DNA from: JBNKFV01 sp050289485
GTDB taxonomy: Bacteria > Pseudomonadota > Gammaproteobacteria > Pseudomonadales > Cellvibrionaceae
DNA length: 64,000 nt
Assembly (NCBI GenBank): GCA_050289485.1
Contig: JBNKFV010000031.1
Coordinates: 57,956-121,955, forward strand
Reading direction: 5' to 3'
Part shown: positions 52,457 through 60,722 of the stretch, piece after piece
How the letters are laid out: each line of letters starts with the position of its first letter
Position numbering within the stretch: position 1 is the first letter of the stretch
Program-made: the position numbers and the translations under genes
Notes under the pieces: model-generated
What the model saw: only the letters and a program-made list of their open reading frames with translations
What the model was told of the DNA's origin: nothing
Database searches by the model: none

Positions 52457-53347
52457 ATGATTGTAATCATTCTATTTTTTTTCGAAGTCGCCAAAGCATT
52501 AATGATCGGTATTCCCGTTGGTTTGGGGATCTATGTAGTGCTGCGCCTTTTAACACCGTTTGCTATATGGAAAAAAATTGTGGCAGCGTTTATACCCATA
52601 GCTATGGCATCACTAGCAGCATTTATCTGGCCGTTTATCGATTTAAGTATACGGTTCGATGACTGGGCGCAAGCAGAAGAAGAAATTTGTAAGAAGCAGG
52701 TGTCGTTTGAGCTAAATCCGAATTTACCCCGTGAGCGTGTGGCTTTGTATGGCAGTAATATAGAAAATTATAGTCAGGGAATAAGCGAAAAAACCTCTAA
52801 TTTTGATCGTTTAGTATATATGAATATAGATTCCCTGGCAGTATATGATCGACCAGTACCTGAACGACAGGTAAGGGTTGGGTATCCTTTGGATGGTATT
52901 GATGGTCGATGGAAGGAATTGTGGCTGGCTGAAAAAGGTGATCCACACTGCCGGAATTTTGAAGAGTGGGGGAGGCAGAATGTTAATCTTTATGAGTCGG
53001 TGGTTCGTCTTCAGGAGAAAAATGGGTTGCATAATAAATGTGTTGCTATTGCGGTGATTGAAGATGAATCCACCATTAATTTTATTGCTACAAAAAAAAC
53101 CAAACGAAAAGTTTATAGTAAGCCAGGATTTTCCACATTTCTGGTTGATGTAGAGGTCTATAACGAGCGAACAGGCGAAGCTCTTGCGCACTTAACAACA
53201 ATTGAATCAGGCTGGCCGCGCTTTCCGGGTACGTTTCAGACCAAGTTTGTCGGTAAAGCAGGTAAGTGCCAAAAATTAAATGAGTTTCGAGAAAGAGGCA
53301 TTGACTCAACATTAAGTGCGGATATTTTTAGAAAAGACTTTAAATAA
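52457..53347 (+). CDS. Hypothetical membrane protein, paralogue 2
   Basis: 296 residues. Same layout as the protein at 51129-52043: two N-terminal membrane helices (about 3-30 and 42-66) and a soluble part with four matching cysteines (in EEIC, DPHCR, NKCVAI and GKCQK). Family and role unknown. The preceding TTTTAGGTAAATTTT gives only a modest ribosome site. It is separated from its paralogue by the HlyD remnant, so a tandem duplication was later interrupted or the remnant was carried along. Confidence 0.75.
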   Translation: MIVIILFFFEVAKALMIGIPVGLGIYVVLRLLTPFAIWKKIVAAFIPIAMASLAAFIWPFIDLSIRFDDWAQAEEEICKKQVSFELNPNLPRERVALYGSNIENYSQGISEKTSNFDRLVYMNIDSLAVYDRPVPERQVRVGYPLDGIDGRWKELWLAEKGDPHCRNFEEWGRQNVNLYESVVRLQEKNGLHNKCVAIAVIEDESTINFIATKKTKRKVYSKPGFSTFLVDVEVYNERTGEALAHLTTIESGWPRFPGTFQTKFVGKAGKCQKLNEFRERGIDSTLSADIFRKDFK

Positions 53348-53365
53348 GAGGGAGTTTTAAAATGA

Positions 53366-53575
53366 GTGATAGCAACCAAAGTGTTGGTCGTTGCTGTGAA
53401 ACCCTTCAATACTCCCGGTACCACCCTGAGCCTTCCTCTGGTTAACAATGGCTTTGCTATTGAGATCCAGGCTGGCGTTGATGCGGTTTCCCCAGGTGTC
53501 GTTGGGGATAACGATCACTATTTGGCCAGTATGAATGCGGTTATTTTTGAGGTGGCGTTTACCCGTAAAGAGTGA
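53366..53575 (+). CDS. Small hypothetical protein, 69 residues
   Basis: Frame starting GTG 53366: VKPFNTPGTTLSLPLV and then GFAIEIQAGVDAVSPGV, ending FEVAFTRKE. I do not recognise it. The best ribosome site (AGAGGGAG, 53347-53354) is better spaced for an ATG at 53362 in a different frame, which encodes only 27 residues, so this may be a frameshifted remnant. It is 18 bp after the second membrane-protein gene. Confidence 0.4.
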   Translation: MIATKVLVVAVKPFNTPGTTLSLPLVNNGFAIEIQAGVDAVSPGVVGDNDHYLASMNAVIFEVAFTRKE

Positions 53576-53746
53576 TCGGCGATGTAAAACAGAATATCCT
53601 CCAGGTTGAGTTATAGCACCCTTTGTTGCTCAAAATACCCTGTGTTTAGGCATTGGGAATGCAAAAAGTGCATCATCAGGGCCTTTTTCGTCCATAATGA
53701 TGCCTGAAAAACGTTAATATTCGGCATTAAAAAGGTAGCGGTATCT

Positions 53747-54784
53747 ATGGCAGGGCTTCTCTCTTCGTTCAAACGCTTGTTGGGCGCAAAAAAAACGCCA
53801 AACAACCCCGTCACCACCCCTGTAAGTAAACCTGCTGGCAAATCAGCTAGCCGAGCCAAGGTGAAAGACCCCGGCGCGGTGAGCTATGCCTATTCCGCTA
53901 AACAGTTTCACCGTTTGTTGTTGCCTGGTGATCAGTACGAGCATCCAGTCACCGTGCCGCAAAAACTCGTTACTGATGTGATTCGCAACAGCCTGCAAAA
54001 TGCCGACGAAGTGGCCAAACTGGTGCCGCGCTTGCCCTCGGTTGTACCCAAACTGCTGCGTAGCCTGCGCGATCCGAATGCGTCGAGCAAAGATTTTGTC
54101 GACATTATTATGAAAGACCCGGCCATGACCGCGGCGGTATTGAAGCTGGCCAACAGTGTGTACTTTAACCCTATCGCCAAACGTATAAGCGATGTGGAAG
54201 TGGCGGTGGTTAAGTTAGGTATTGAGGGTTTGCGTGCTGTGCTGTCGGCGGCAGTGATGCAGCCAGTGCTGGATAAACGCGCGCCGTTTTTTATCGGCTT
54301 TGGGCCTTTGGTGTGGAATCATTCATTGCACTGCGCGGTGCTGGCGGAGCACTTTGCGCGCAAGCGCAAGCTTGAGCCGTTTAAAGCCTATTTGCTGGGG
54401 CTGGTGCACGATACGGGCAAAATTACGCTGTTTTCGGAGTTGTGCCGGCAGTTACAGAAAAATGCGAATGGCGATAGGCCAGGCATCAGCGTATTTTCGC
54501 CCTTGATCAGTGAGCATGGGCTGGCACTGAGTTTTCAAATTGCTAAGGGTTGGAAATTGCCACCAGAGCTGTGTTTGGCATTGAAGCAGCAGGTCAATAT
54601 TGCGGCGGGCGACGAGGTGTCGCCTTATGCCTTAGTGCTCGCCGAGGCCAACTTGGTAGCCGAGCAATATGCGCTGTGGCAGGCAGGTGAGGCATCTGAC
54701 GAAACCTGTCGTTTGCTAAGGGCGCGTTTTGGGTTGCCAGAAGATATTTTCAATAAATTGGACAACTTGTCGGTACAAATTTAG
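53747..54784 (+). CDS. HDOD-domain protein
   Basis: 345 residues. A basic, Pro/Lys/Thr-rich N-terminus (about 1-45) precedes an HDOD domain (about 100-300): LPSVVPKLLRSLRDP, DFVDIIMKDPAMTAAVLKLANSVYF, ISDVEVAVVKLGIEGLRAVL, and the HD-like segment LLGLVHDTGKITLF. HDOD proteins are signalling scaffolds that often work with c-di-GMP or two-component systems. The ribosome site is weak. Single gene, converging on the ClC gene. Confidence 0.87.
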   Translation: MAGLLSSFKRLLGAKKTPNNPVTTPVSKPAGKSASRAKVKDPGAVSYAYSAKQFHRLLLPGDQYEHPVTVPQKLVTDVIRNSLQNADEVAKLVPRLPSVVPKLLRSLRDPNASSKDFVDIIMKDPAMTAAVLKLANSVYFNPIAKRISDVEVAVVKLGIEGLRAVLSAAVMQPVLDKRAPFFIGFGPLVWNHSLHCAVLAEHFARKRKLEPFKAYLLGLVHDTGKITLFSELCRQLQKNANGDRPGISVFSPLISEHGLALSFQIAKGWKLPPELCLALKQQVNIAAGDEVSPYALVLAEANLVAEQYALWQAGEASDETCRLLRARFGLPEDIFNKLDNLSVQI

Positions 54785-54821
54785 GTGCCGATGGAGCGGG
54801 CTGCCTATTATCGCTGCCCCG

Positions 54822-56633
54822 CTATGGCAGCGCGTAAAAGTTATCAATATTCTCTTGGGTAATCACGCCGAGAATACGCTGACTGGGCGACGTTTCGCTG
54901 TATAGCTGGCTGGGGTCGGCCTCTACATAGAGCGCCTGCAGATTTTGCTCTTTCATTTTCTCGTAGGCTTCATACAAATTCGCCCTTGGGTTTATTGTAC
55001 CCAGCTCATAACGTTGGGCTGGAATGGCCAGCAGGTCGATGGCGTCTTCCGTTTCTTCGGTACGTTCATCTCTTTCCAGATAATTCGCCAGACTGGAGGC
55101 CCGCAGCAACGTGAGCGCTAGCGAAGGCTCTTGTTCTGCCTCTGTGTGTTGCGGGTTGCCCATAACTACAATCCATTGCGGGTGTGATTGCAGCAGGTTT
55201 CGGGCCTGGCTTTCGCTAACCAATGTATCGTGCACGCGAAAGGCGGTTGTCATGGCGCTACGCACGCCAATGCGGTTGAGGGTTTTTCTGGCGGGGTTAT
55301 TGGTAATGGGCGAGCCAGTAGCCTGGAGTTGCCCCATGAAAATACCTTCGTGATTCATCAGGTAGCGGGCTACCAGGCAAGACACCACGATCACCAGCAG
55401 GCTGGGGAACATGGCTGCCGGGTTGTAGGTAAGTTCCATCACGGCCATTAATGCGGCCAGCGGGGCATTGAGTACCGCCCCCATCATGGCAGACATGCCA
55501 ATCACTACATACAGGCTGATCTGGCTGCTGGCCTCTGGTGCGAGAGTTTGCGCAACCAGGCCCAGTACTCCACCCACGCAAGCCCCGATAACCAGCACAG
55601 GGCCGATGAGTCCACCGGGTATCCCCAAGCCCACACTGACCGAGGTCACCAGTAGTTTGGCGGCGATAATACCCAGGAGTAATGTCAGGGGTATGGTGCC
55701 ATGCATGGCCGCATCGATGGTATCGTAACCCAGCCCCATGACTTGCGGCACGGCTAGCGCGATTAGCCCGGTCACCAGGCCTGCCAAGCTTATGCGCACG
55801 AACACATTAACCGACTGAAACTTCACGAAGTTAAGCTGCAGGCGCGAATAAACCGTAGCGATAACGCCAATGAGTAACCCGGAAAACAGCCAGAAAGGGA
55901 TTTCGAGTAAGCGGTTGGCAGGCAGTGTATGCAAGTTGAAACTTGAGGCAGGCCCAAAAAACCAGTGGCTGAATGCCGTGCCGGTCACGGCAGCCACCAT
56001 CACGGGTAGGAAGCCGGTAATGGTGTATTCCATCAAAATCACTTCCATCGCAAAAATAACGCCTGCTACCGGGGTGTTAAACGAGGCGGCGATAGCCGCG
56101 GCAACACCACAGGCTATTAATGTTTGCATGCTGTTATTGGGCAGGCGTAGCCATTGTCCAATCTGGCTGGCTGCGGTGGCACCAAGCAGTACAGCAGGGC
56201 CTTCTCTCCCAACCGATTGGCCACTCCACAGCGCCGTTACGCCACCAATAAATTGCACCCAAAAATTTTGTAATGGCAGATTACCCTGGTGGTTATGTAG
56301 CCGCTCCAGCACATGGCTTACGCTGGTGCGGCGCCCGGCGGCGGGAATGAACAAGAGCGCCAGTCCGATCAGTGCTGCGCCGCCTAAGGGTAGCAACAGT
56401 CGCCAGATGGCCGGCAGGGCCTCAAAATTATCGCTGTGCAAGGGTAGGGTTTGACTCAGAGGCCACTCAATCGCCAAGCGAAACCCAATCACCACCAATG
56501 CCGTGGTAATACCAATCACCAGCCCCAGTAGGCTTAGCTGCGGCAGCGCGTCGATATAGGCCAGTTGATGGCGAAAATTATCGGTAGCGTTTTGCACGCG
56601 GCGACGAAACGTGAGTTTGTTTTGTTGAATCAT
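54822..56633 (-). CDS. ClC-family chloride channel/antiporter with CBS region
   Basis: 603 residues. Membrane domain (about 35-430) with ClC selectivity motifs: SGQSVGREGPAV (the gating Glu is present), GLGIPGGLIGPVLVIGA and MGAVLNAPLAALMAVMEL. The C-terminal part (about 450-600) holds two CBS-like modules (VRSAMTTAFRVHDTLV; AIPAQRYELGTINPRANLYE). The first Ser of the usual GSGIP is in a modified stretch. Channel or H+/Cl- exchanger activity cannot be decided; the gating Glu allows exchange. Divergent from argC. Confidence 0.92.
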   Translation of the reverse strand: MIQQNKLTFRRRVQNATDNFRHQLAYIDALPQLSLLGLVIGITTALVVIGFRLAIEWPLSQTLPLHSDNFEALPAIWRLLLPLGGAALIGLALLFIPAAGRRTSVSHVLERLHNHQGNLPLQNFWVQFIGGVTALWSGQSVGREGPAVLLGATAASQIGQWLRLPNNSMQTLIACGVAAAIAASFNTPVAGVIFAMEVILMEYTITGFLPVMVAAVTGTAFSHWFFGPASSFNLHTLPANRLLEIPFWLFSGLLIGVIATVYSRLQLNFVKFQSVNVFVRISLAGLVTGLIALAVPQVMGLGYDTIDAAMHGTIPLTLLLGIIAAKLLVTSVSVGLGIPGGLIGPVLVIGACVGGVLGLVAQTLAPEASSQISLYVVIGMSAMMGAVLNAPLAALMAVMELTYNPAAMFPSLLVIVVSCLVARYLMNHEGIFMGQLQATGSPITNNPARKTLNRIGVRSAMTTAFRVHDTLVSESQARNLLQSHPQWIVVMGNPQHTEAEQEPSLALTLLRASSLANYLERDERTEETEDAIDLLAIPAQRYELGTINPRANLYEAYEKMKEQNLQALYVEADPSQLYSETSPSQRILGVITQENIDNFYALP

Positions 56634-56848
56634 GGTGCCTATAAGTCTGGGTCGTTAGATTGACGTCGACATTAGCGTGAATTAATCGTTGAAACCAGTG
56701 CCGTTGTTGGTCGAATTGCACCTGTTTTGGCTTAGTAAGGGATAAACTCTTTTAACAGAGCGGCGCTTGAACCGTATAATGGCTCACTTTGCAATGTTAG
56801 GGTTTGGCTCTGGCGACATTAGCTTAAACAGTAAAGGCGGTAATTATT

Positions 56849-57895
56849 GTGATTCGAGTAGGTATTGTAGGCGGCACCGGCTACACAGGTGTGGAGTTAT
56901 TGCGCATATTGGCAGGGCACCCCGAAGCAGAGGTGGCTGTGATTACGTCGCGTGCGGAAGCGGGTATTCCTGTTGCCAACCTCTATCCGTCTTTACGTGG
57001 CCATTTCGATATTGCTTTTAGCGAGCCGGATGTCGAACAGTTGGGCGAGTGCGATGTGGTGTTTTTTGCAACCCCGCACGGCGTTGCCCAAAGCATGATG
57101 CCGGCACTGTTCAGCCGCGGTGTAAAAATTATCGATTTGTCGGCCGACTTCCGAATCCGCGATGCCAAGTTGTGGAGCGAGTGGTATAACCAGCCTCACG
57201 GTTGTCCGGAATTGCTTGGTGAGGCTGTTTACGGCTTGCCAGAAGTGAATCGTCGCGCCATTGCCGGTGCGCAGTTGATTGCGTGCCCGGGCTGTTATCC
57301 CACGGCAATTCAGTTGGGCTTTATTCCTCTGCTGGAGCAGGGTTTGGTGTCGCCATCCAATCTGATTGCCAGCGCCGCATCGGGTGTGAGTGGTGCGGGG
57401 CGTCAGGCCAAAGTCGATAACCTCTTCACCGAGATCAACGACAGCTTTAAAGCGTATGGCGCGGCGGGCCATCGCCATTTGCCAGAGCTCGAGCAGACAT
57501 TGAACGACGTGCTGGCTGATAGTGAGTCAAAAGTATCGCTAACGTTTGTGCCGCACTTGATCCCGGCCATACGCGGTATTCATGCCACCCTGTATTCCAC
57601 AGTGAATGCAGCGGGTAGTGAGGCAGATTTACAGGCCATATTCGAAGCGCGTTACGCCGACGAGCCCTTTGTCGACGTGTTGCCCGCCGGCACCTGTCCA
57701 CAAACTCGCACAGTAAAAAGCTCCAATATGTGCCGTGTTTCCGTGCTACGACCGCAAAACCGAGATACCGTGGTGGTGCTATCTGTTATTGATAATTTAA
57801 TGAAAGGTGCATCAGGCCAGGCGGTACAAAATATGAACATCATGTTTGGTTTTGCAGAAACAACCGGGCTTGATGCGCCCGCACTGTTGCCCTAA
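56849..57895 (+). CDS. argC: N-acetyl-gamma-glutamyl-phosphate reductase
   Basis: 348 residues. Third step of arginine biosynthesis. Rossmann motif VGIVGGTGYTGVELLRIL at the N-terminus, catalytic Cys in ACPGCYPTAIQLG, and the HRHLPELEQ and FVPHLIPAIRGIHAT segments. Start GTG with AGGCGG about 9 bp before it. First gene of a plus-strand series with a DUF6776 protein, bactofilin and erpA, as in Pseudomonas. Confidence 0.96.
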   Translation: MIRVGIVGGTGYTGVELLRILAGHPEAEVAVITSRAEAGIPVANLYPSLRGHFDIAFSEPDVEQLGECDVVFFATPHGVAQSMMPALFSRGVKIIDLSADFRIRDAKLWSEWYNQPHGCPELLGEAVYGLPEVNRRAIAGAQLIACPGCYPTAIQLGFIPLLEQGLVSPSNLIASAASGVSGAGRQAKVDNLFTEINDSFKAYGAAGHRHLPELEQTLNDVLADSESKVSLTFVPHLIPAIRGIHATLYSTVNAAGSEADLQAIFEARYADEPFVDVLPAGTCPQTRTVKSSNMCRVSVLRPQNRDTVVVLSVIDNLMKGASGQAVQNMNIMFGFAETTGLDAPALLP

Positions 57896-57925
57896 ACACG
57901 TGGTTGGCACAGGGAGTCGATGTAA

Positions 57926-58663
57926 ATGAACCGGGTTAAAGGCAGCAAGCAATACCGAATGGTTGTAGTGCCCTACCGTCCCTGGCGTAAAGCGCTGTTT
58001 TGCTTGCTGGGCACTGCTATAGTCTGTGGATCCGTAGCGGGTGCTTACTTTTTTGGTGCTTGGCATGGTGCGCAGCAGCTCTCGGAATTACAGGCAGCAA
58101 AAACCACTCTGCAAAGCCAGCTAAGTGATTTGCAAGCTCAATACGCCGATGTTGAGCAGCAGGTGACCAATCTGCGCATGGGGTCGCAGATTGATCAAAA
58201 GGCTAATGAAGAGGTGCGCCAGGAAGTCATAGCGTTGCGCTCGCAAATTGCCGAGCTGGAAGAAGATATCAGCTTCTACCGGGGCTTAATGGCCCCCACG
58301 GCCGACAAGCAGGGTTTAAGCATTGGCAACGTAAATATTGTCGCCAATGGCCCAAGGCGCTATCAATTTACCATGATGGTGCAGCAGTTTGCTGCTAATC
58401 ACTCGCTGATCAAGGGTTACCTGAATGTGACAATTACGGGGTATAAGGCGGGTGTGCCCATGCGCATACCGTTGAAAGATCTGACCGACAGTATCACTGC
58501 AGAAGACATTAAACTGCGCTTTAAATACTTTCAAAACATAACCGGTGAATTAGCATTACCTGACGAATTTGAGCCTGAGGGCATTGAGTTAGTGGCGGTG
58601 GCTACGGGGCGTAATGCGGCCCGTGTGGAGCAAAAATATGGTTGGCTGGTTCACGAGTCGTAA
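57926..58663 (+). CDS. DUF6776 membrane protein with coiled coil
   Basis: 245 residues. One N-terminal membrane helix (about 22-44, ALFCLLGTAIVCGSVAGAYFF), a coiled coil (about 50-115) and a C-terminal beta-rich domain from GLSIGNVNIVANGPRRYQFTMMVQQ on. The order argC - this gene - bactofilin - erpA is the same as in pseudomonads. Function unknown; the neighbouring bactofilin suggests an envelope role. 30 bp after argC and 5 bp before the bactofilin start. Confidence 0.82.
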   Translation: MNRVKGSKQYRMVVVPYRPWRKALFCLLGTAIVCGSVAGAYFFGAWHGAQQLSELQAAKTTLQSQLSDLQAQYADVEQQVTNLRMGSQIDQKANEEVRQEVIALRSQIAELEEDISFYRGLMAPTADKQGLSIGNVNIVANGPRRYQFTMMVQQFAANHSLIKGYLNVTITGYKAGVPMRIPLKDLTDSITAEDIKLRFKYFQNITGELALPDEFEPEGIELVAVATGRNAARVEQKYGWLVHES

Positions 58664-58668
58664 TTGAT

Positions 58669-59106
58669 ATGTGGGGTAAAAAGCAAAACATGAAATTTTC
58701 TAATGATCACACGCTGATATCACGCGGTACCACTATCAAGGGCGATGTGCACTTTGCGGGTGAGCTGCAGATTGAAGGTACTGTGCAGGGTAATGTGATT
58801 GCCGATGACCAAAGTGCTGCACGCATTGTGGTTGCCGAAAAAGGCCAGGTAGTCGGTGAGATTAGGGTGCCGTCCGTGGTGATTAATGGGGCTGTGGAGG
58901 GTGACATTTTTGCCGCCAAGCACATTGAGCTGGCGGCAAAAGCCGTTGTAGATGGCAATGTTCATTACCAACTGATTGAAATGGTTAAAGGGGCGCAGGT
59001 GAACGGTAATCTGGTGTTTCTTGGCGGGAAGGGTTCTCGCCTGGCGGCAGATGCAGAGAAGCCTGATAGCGATGACGGCGCCCTACTGGAGACGGTTACA
59101 TCATAA
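58669..59106 (+). CDS. Bactofilin
   Basis: 145 residues. A right-handed beta-helix core (about 15-115) with the short repeats usual in bactofilins: TLISRGTTIKGDVHFAGELQ, GTVQGNVIA, GEIRVPSVVINGAVEGD, AKAVVDGNVHY, GAQVNGNLV. It polymerises without nucleotide into membrane-associated filaments affecting cell shape or wall enzymes; an M23 endopeptidase gene lies 2 kb downstream. ATG 58669 is chosen as it gives a normal start; the ribosome site is weak and the gene directly follows the DUF6776 gene. Confidence 0.9.
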   Translation: MWGKKQNMKFSNDHTLISRGTTIKGDVHFAGELQIEGTVQGNVIADDQSAARIVVAEKGQVVGEIRVPSVVINGAVEGDIFAAKHIELAAKAVVDGNVHYQLIEMVKGAQVNGNLVFLGGKGSRLAADAEKPDSDDGALLETVTS

Positions 59107-59198
59107 TAGTTGACCAAAATAGTCGGGTAAAGAGATAATAGGCCTATTGTTGCCTGCAGGTGTTTGCAGGTACTGTGTTAATACTATTGAGGTTTGTC

Positions 59199-59552
59199 AT
59201 GTCTTCTGCAGAAACGTTTACTCCTGTCCCGCTCGTGGTCACTGATAGCGCAGTGAACAAAGTGCGCAGTCTGCTGGAGGAAGAGGGGAACTTCGATTTA
59301 AAACTGCGTGTTTTCGTCACCGGTGGCGGCTGCTCCGGCTTTCAGTATGGGTTCACGTTTGATGAACTGGTCGCTGAAGATGATTCCGTGATTGAAAAAG
59401 ACGGTATCAGCGTGCTGGTTGATGCCATGAGTTACCCTTATCTTATGGGTTCTCAGGTAGACTACGAAGAAGGTTTGGCGGGGTCCAAGTTTGTGGTATC
59501 CAATCCCAATGCATCCACTACCTGTGGTTGCGGTTCCTCTTTCTCCATTTAA
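59199..59552 (+). CDS. erpA: Iron-sulfur cluster insertion protein ErpA
   Basis: 117 residues, A-type carrier that delivers Fe-S clusters, including to isoprenoid enzymes. The three cluster-binding cysteines are in TGGGCSGFQYGF and CGCG near the C-terminus. ATG at 59199 is preceded by TTGAGG and is family-like; the frame stays open upstream to 59160. Position after the bactofilin gene is as in Pseudomonas. Confidence 0.96.
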   Translation: MSSAETFTPVPLVVTDSAVNKVRSLLEEEGNFDLKLRVFVTGGGCSGFQYGFTFDELVAEDDSVIEKDGISVLVDAMSYPYLMGSQVDYEEGLAGSKFVVSNPNASTTCGCGSSFSI

Positions 59553-59558
59553 CGCTTA

Positions 59559-59594
59559 GCAAAGAACGGGCTAATAGTACTGCCGATTCTTTGC
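59559..59594. terminator. Candidate bidirectional terminator, erpA/anmK
   Basis: GCAAAGAACGG (59559-59569) pairs with CCG-A-TTCTTTGC (59583-59594) with one bulge between the convergent erpA and anmK genes. No long T run, so moderate confidence. Confidence 0.45.
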
Positions 59595-59608
59595 CGCAGC
59601 TCTCGCGA

Positions 59609-60721
59609 TTAAGCTGTATAAATGCCACCTAAAATAACCGGGTGGCTAGCGCCTGTAACATGCGGATTGTTACCCGGTAATTTTGTCAGGCAGCGCTGCG
59701 CCAGCCAGGCAAACGCAACGGCCTCTACCCAGTCAGGGTCGATACCCAGTACCGATGTGGTGCCCACTTTGGCCGGGGCGAGATAATGCTGCAAACGTTC
59801 CATAATGAGTGGATTATGGCTCCCGCCACCGCATACATAGACGTCGTAATCGGCGTTTATTGCCGATTTTTTAATGTCGTTGGCAATGGATCTGGCGGTT
59901 AATTCAACCAAGGTTGCCTGAACATCTTCCGGTTTGAGGTTGGGGTATGGTTGCAGGTTTTTCAGTAGCCAGGTCAGGTTAAAGTATTCTCTGCCGGTGC
60001 TTTTGGGCGCGCTTTGAGTGAAGTAAGTGTCTTTTAGTAAATGCTCAAGCAGCACGGGTTCTACCTTGCCTTGCTTCGCCCATTCGGCATTTTCGTCCAC
60101 ACACTTTTGTTGCTTGTGATAAATCCAGCTATCCAGCAATACGTTGCCCGGCCCCGTATCGTAGCCCGTAGTGGGCTGATTACACCGGAGATGAGTGATA
60201 TTGCCGATGCCGCCAATATTGACGATAAAGCGCTCTGCCTCCGGGCGGGTAAATGCCGCCTCATGAAATGCGGGGACTAGTGGTGCCCCTTCACCTCCGG
60301 CGGCGATATCCCGGCGGCGAAAGTCAGCGATTGTGGTAATGCCGGTAAGCTCCGCGATGGTATTGGGGTCGGCAATTTGTAGGGTGTAAGGGTGGTCCCC
60401 TAGAGGGTAATGGCGAATAGTCTGGCCATGACTGCCAATGGCGATGACGTCTTTGGTGGTAACGCCATTGTTGGTGAGTAGCCTATTAGCCGCTGCTGCA
60501 AAATGTTGCCCCAGTTCGCGGTCTGCCTGGCCCATACGGTGAATTTCGTCTGGGCTGGTGGCGCAAAGGTTGAGTAGTGTCTCCCGCAAGGTGCTTGGTA
60601 GCGGGAATGTCTTCGCGTCGATCAGTGAGCCGGGTGTGGTGCTGAAATCCACCAAGGCTGCATCAATGCCATCCATGCTGGTGCCGGATATCAAGCCAAC
60701 ATACAGCTCCGGGCCTGCCAT
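59609..60721 (-). CDS. anmK: Anhydro-N-acetylmuramic acid kinase
   Basis: 370 residues. Phosphorylates and opens 1,6-anhydro-MurNAc in cell-wall recycling. ATP-motifs: VGLISGTSMDGIDAALVDF at the start, GSHGQTIRHYPLG, VNIGGIGNITHL, TGYDTGPGNVLLDSW and VCGGGSHNPLIMERL. One base separates it from the M23 peptidase gene on the same strand, so they form an operon linking wall hydrolysis and recycling. Confidence 0.96.
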   Translation of the reverse strand: MAGPELYVGLISGTSMDGIDAALVDFSTTPGSLIDAKTFPLPSTLRETLLNLCATSPDEIHRMGQADRELGQHFAAAANRLLTNNGVTTKDVIAIGSHGQTIRHYPLGDHPYTLQIADPNTIAELTGITTIADFRRRDIAAGGEGAPLVPAFHEAAFTRPEAERFIVNIGGIGNITHLRCNQPTTGYDTGPGNVLLDSWIYHKQQKCVDENAEWAKQGKVEPVLLEHLLKDTYFTQSAPKSTGREYFNLTWLLKNLQPYPNLKPEDVQATLVELTARSIANDIKKSAINADYDVYVCGGGSHNPLIMERLQHYLAPAKVGTTSVLGIDPDWVEAVAFAWLAQRCLTKLPGNNPHVTGASHPVILGGIYTA

Positions 60722-60722
60722 G

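Noticed and set aside
55870..56454. 194-codon plus-strand frame opposite the ClC gene
   Set aside because: Antisense to the conserved membrane domain; no ribosome site.
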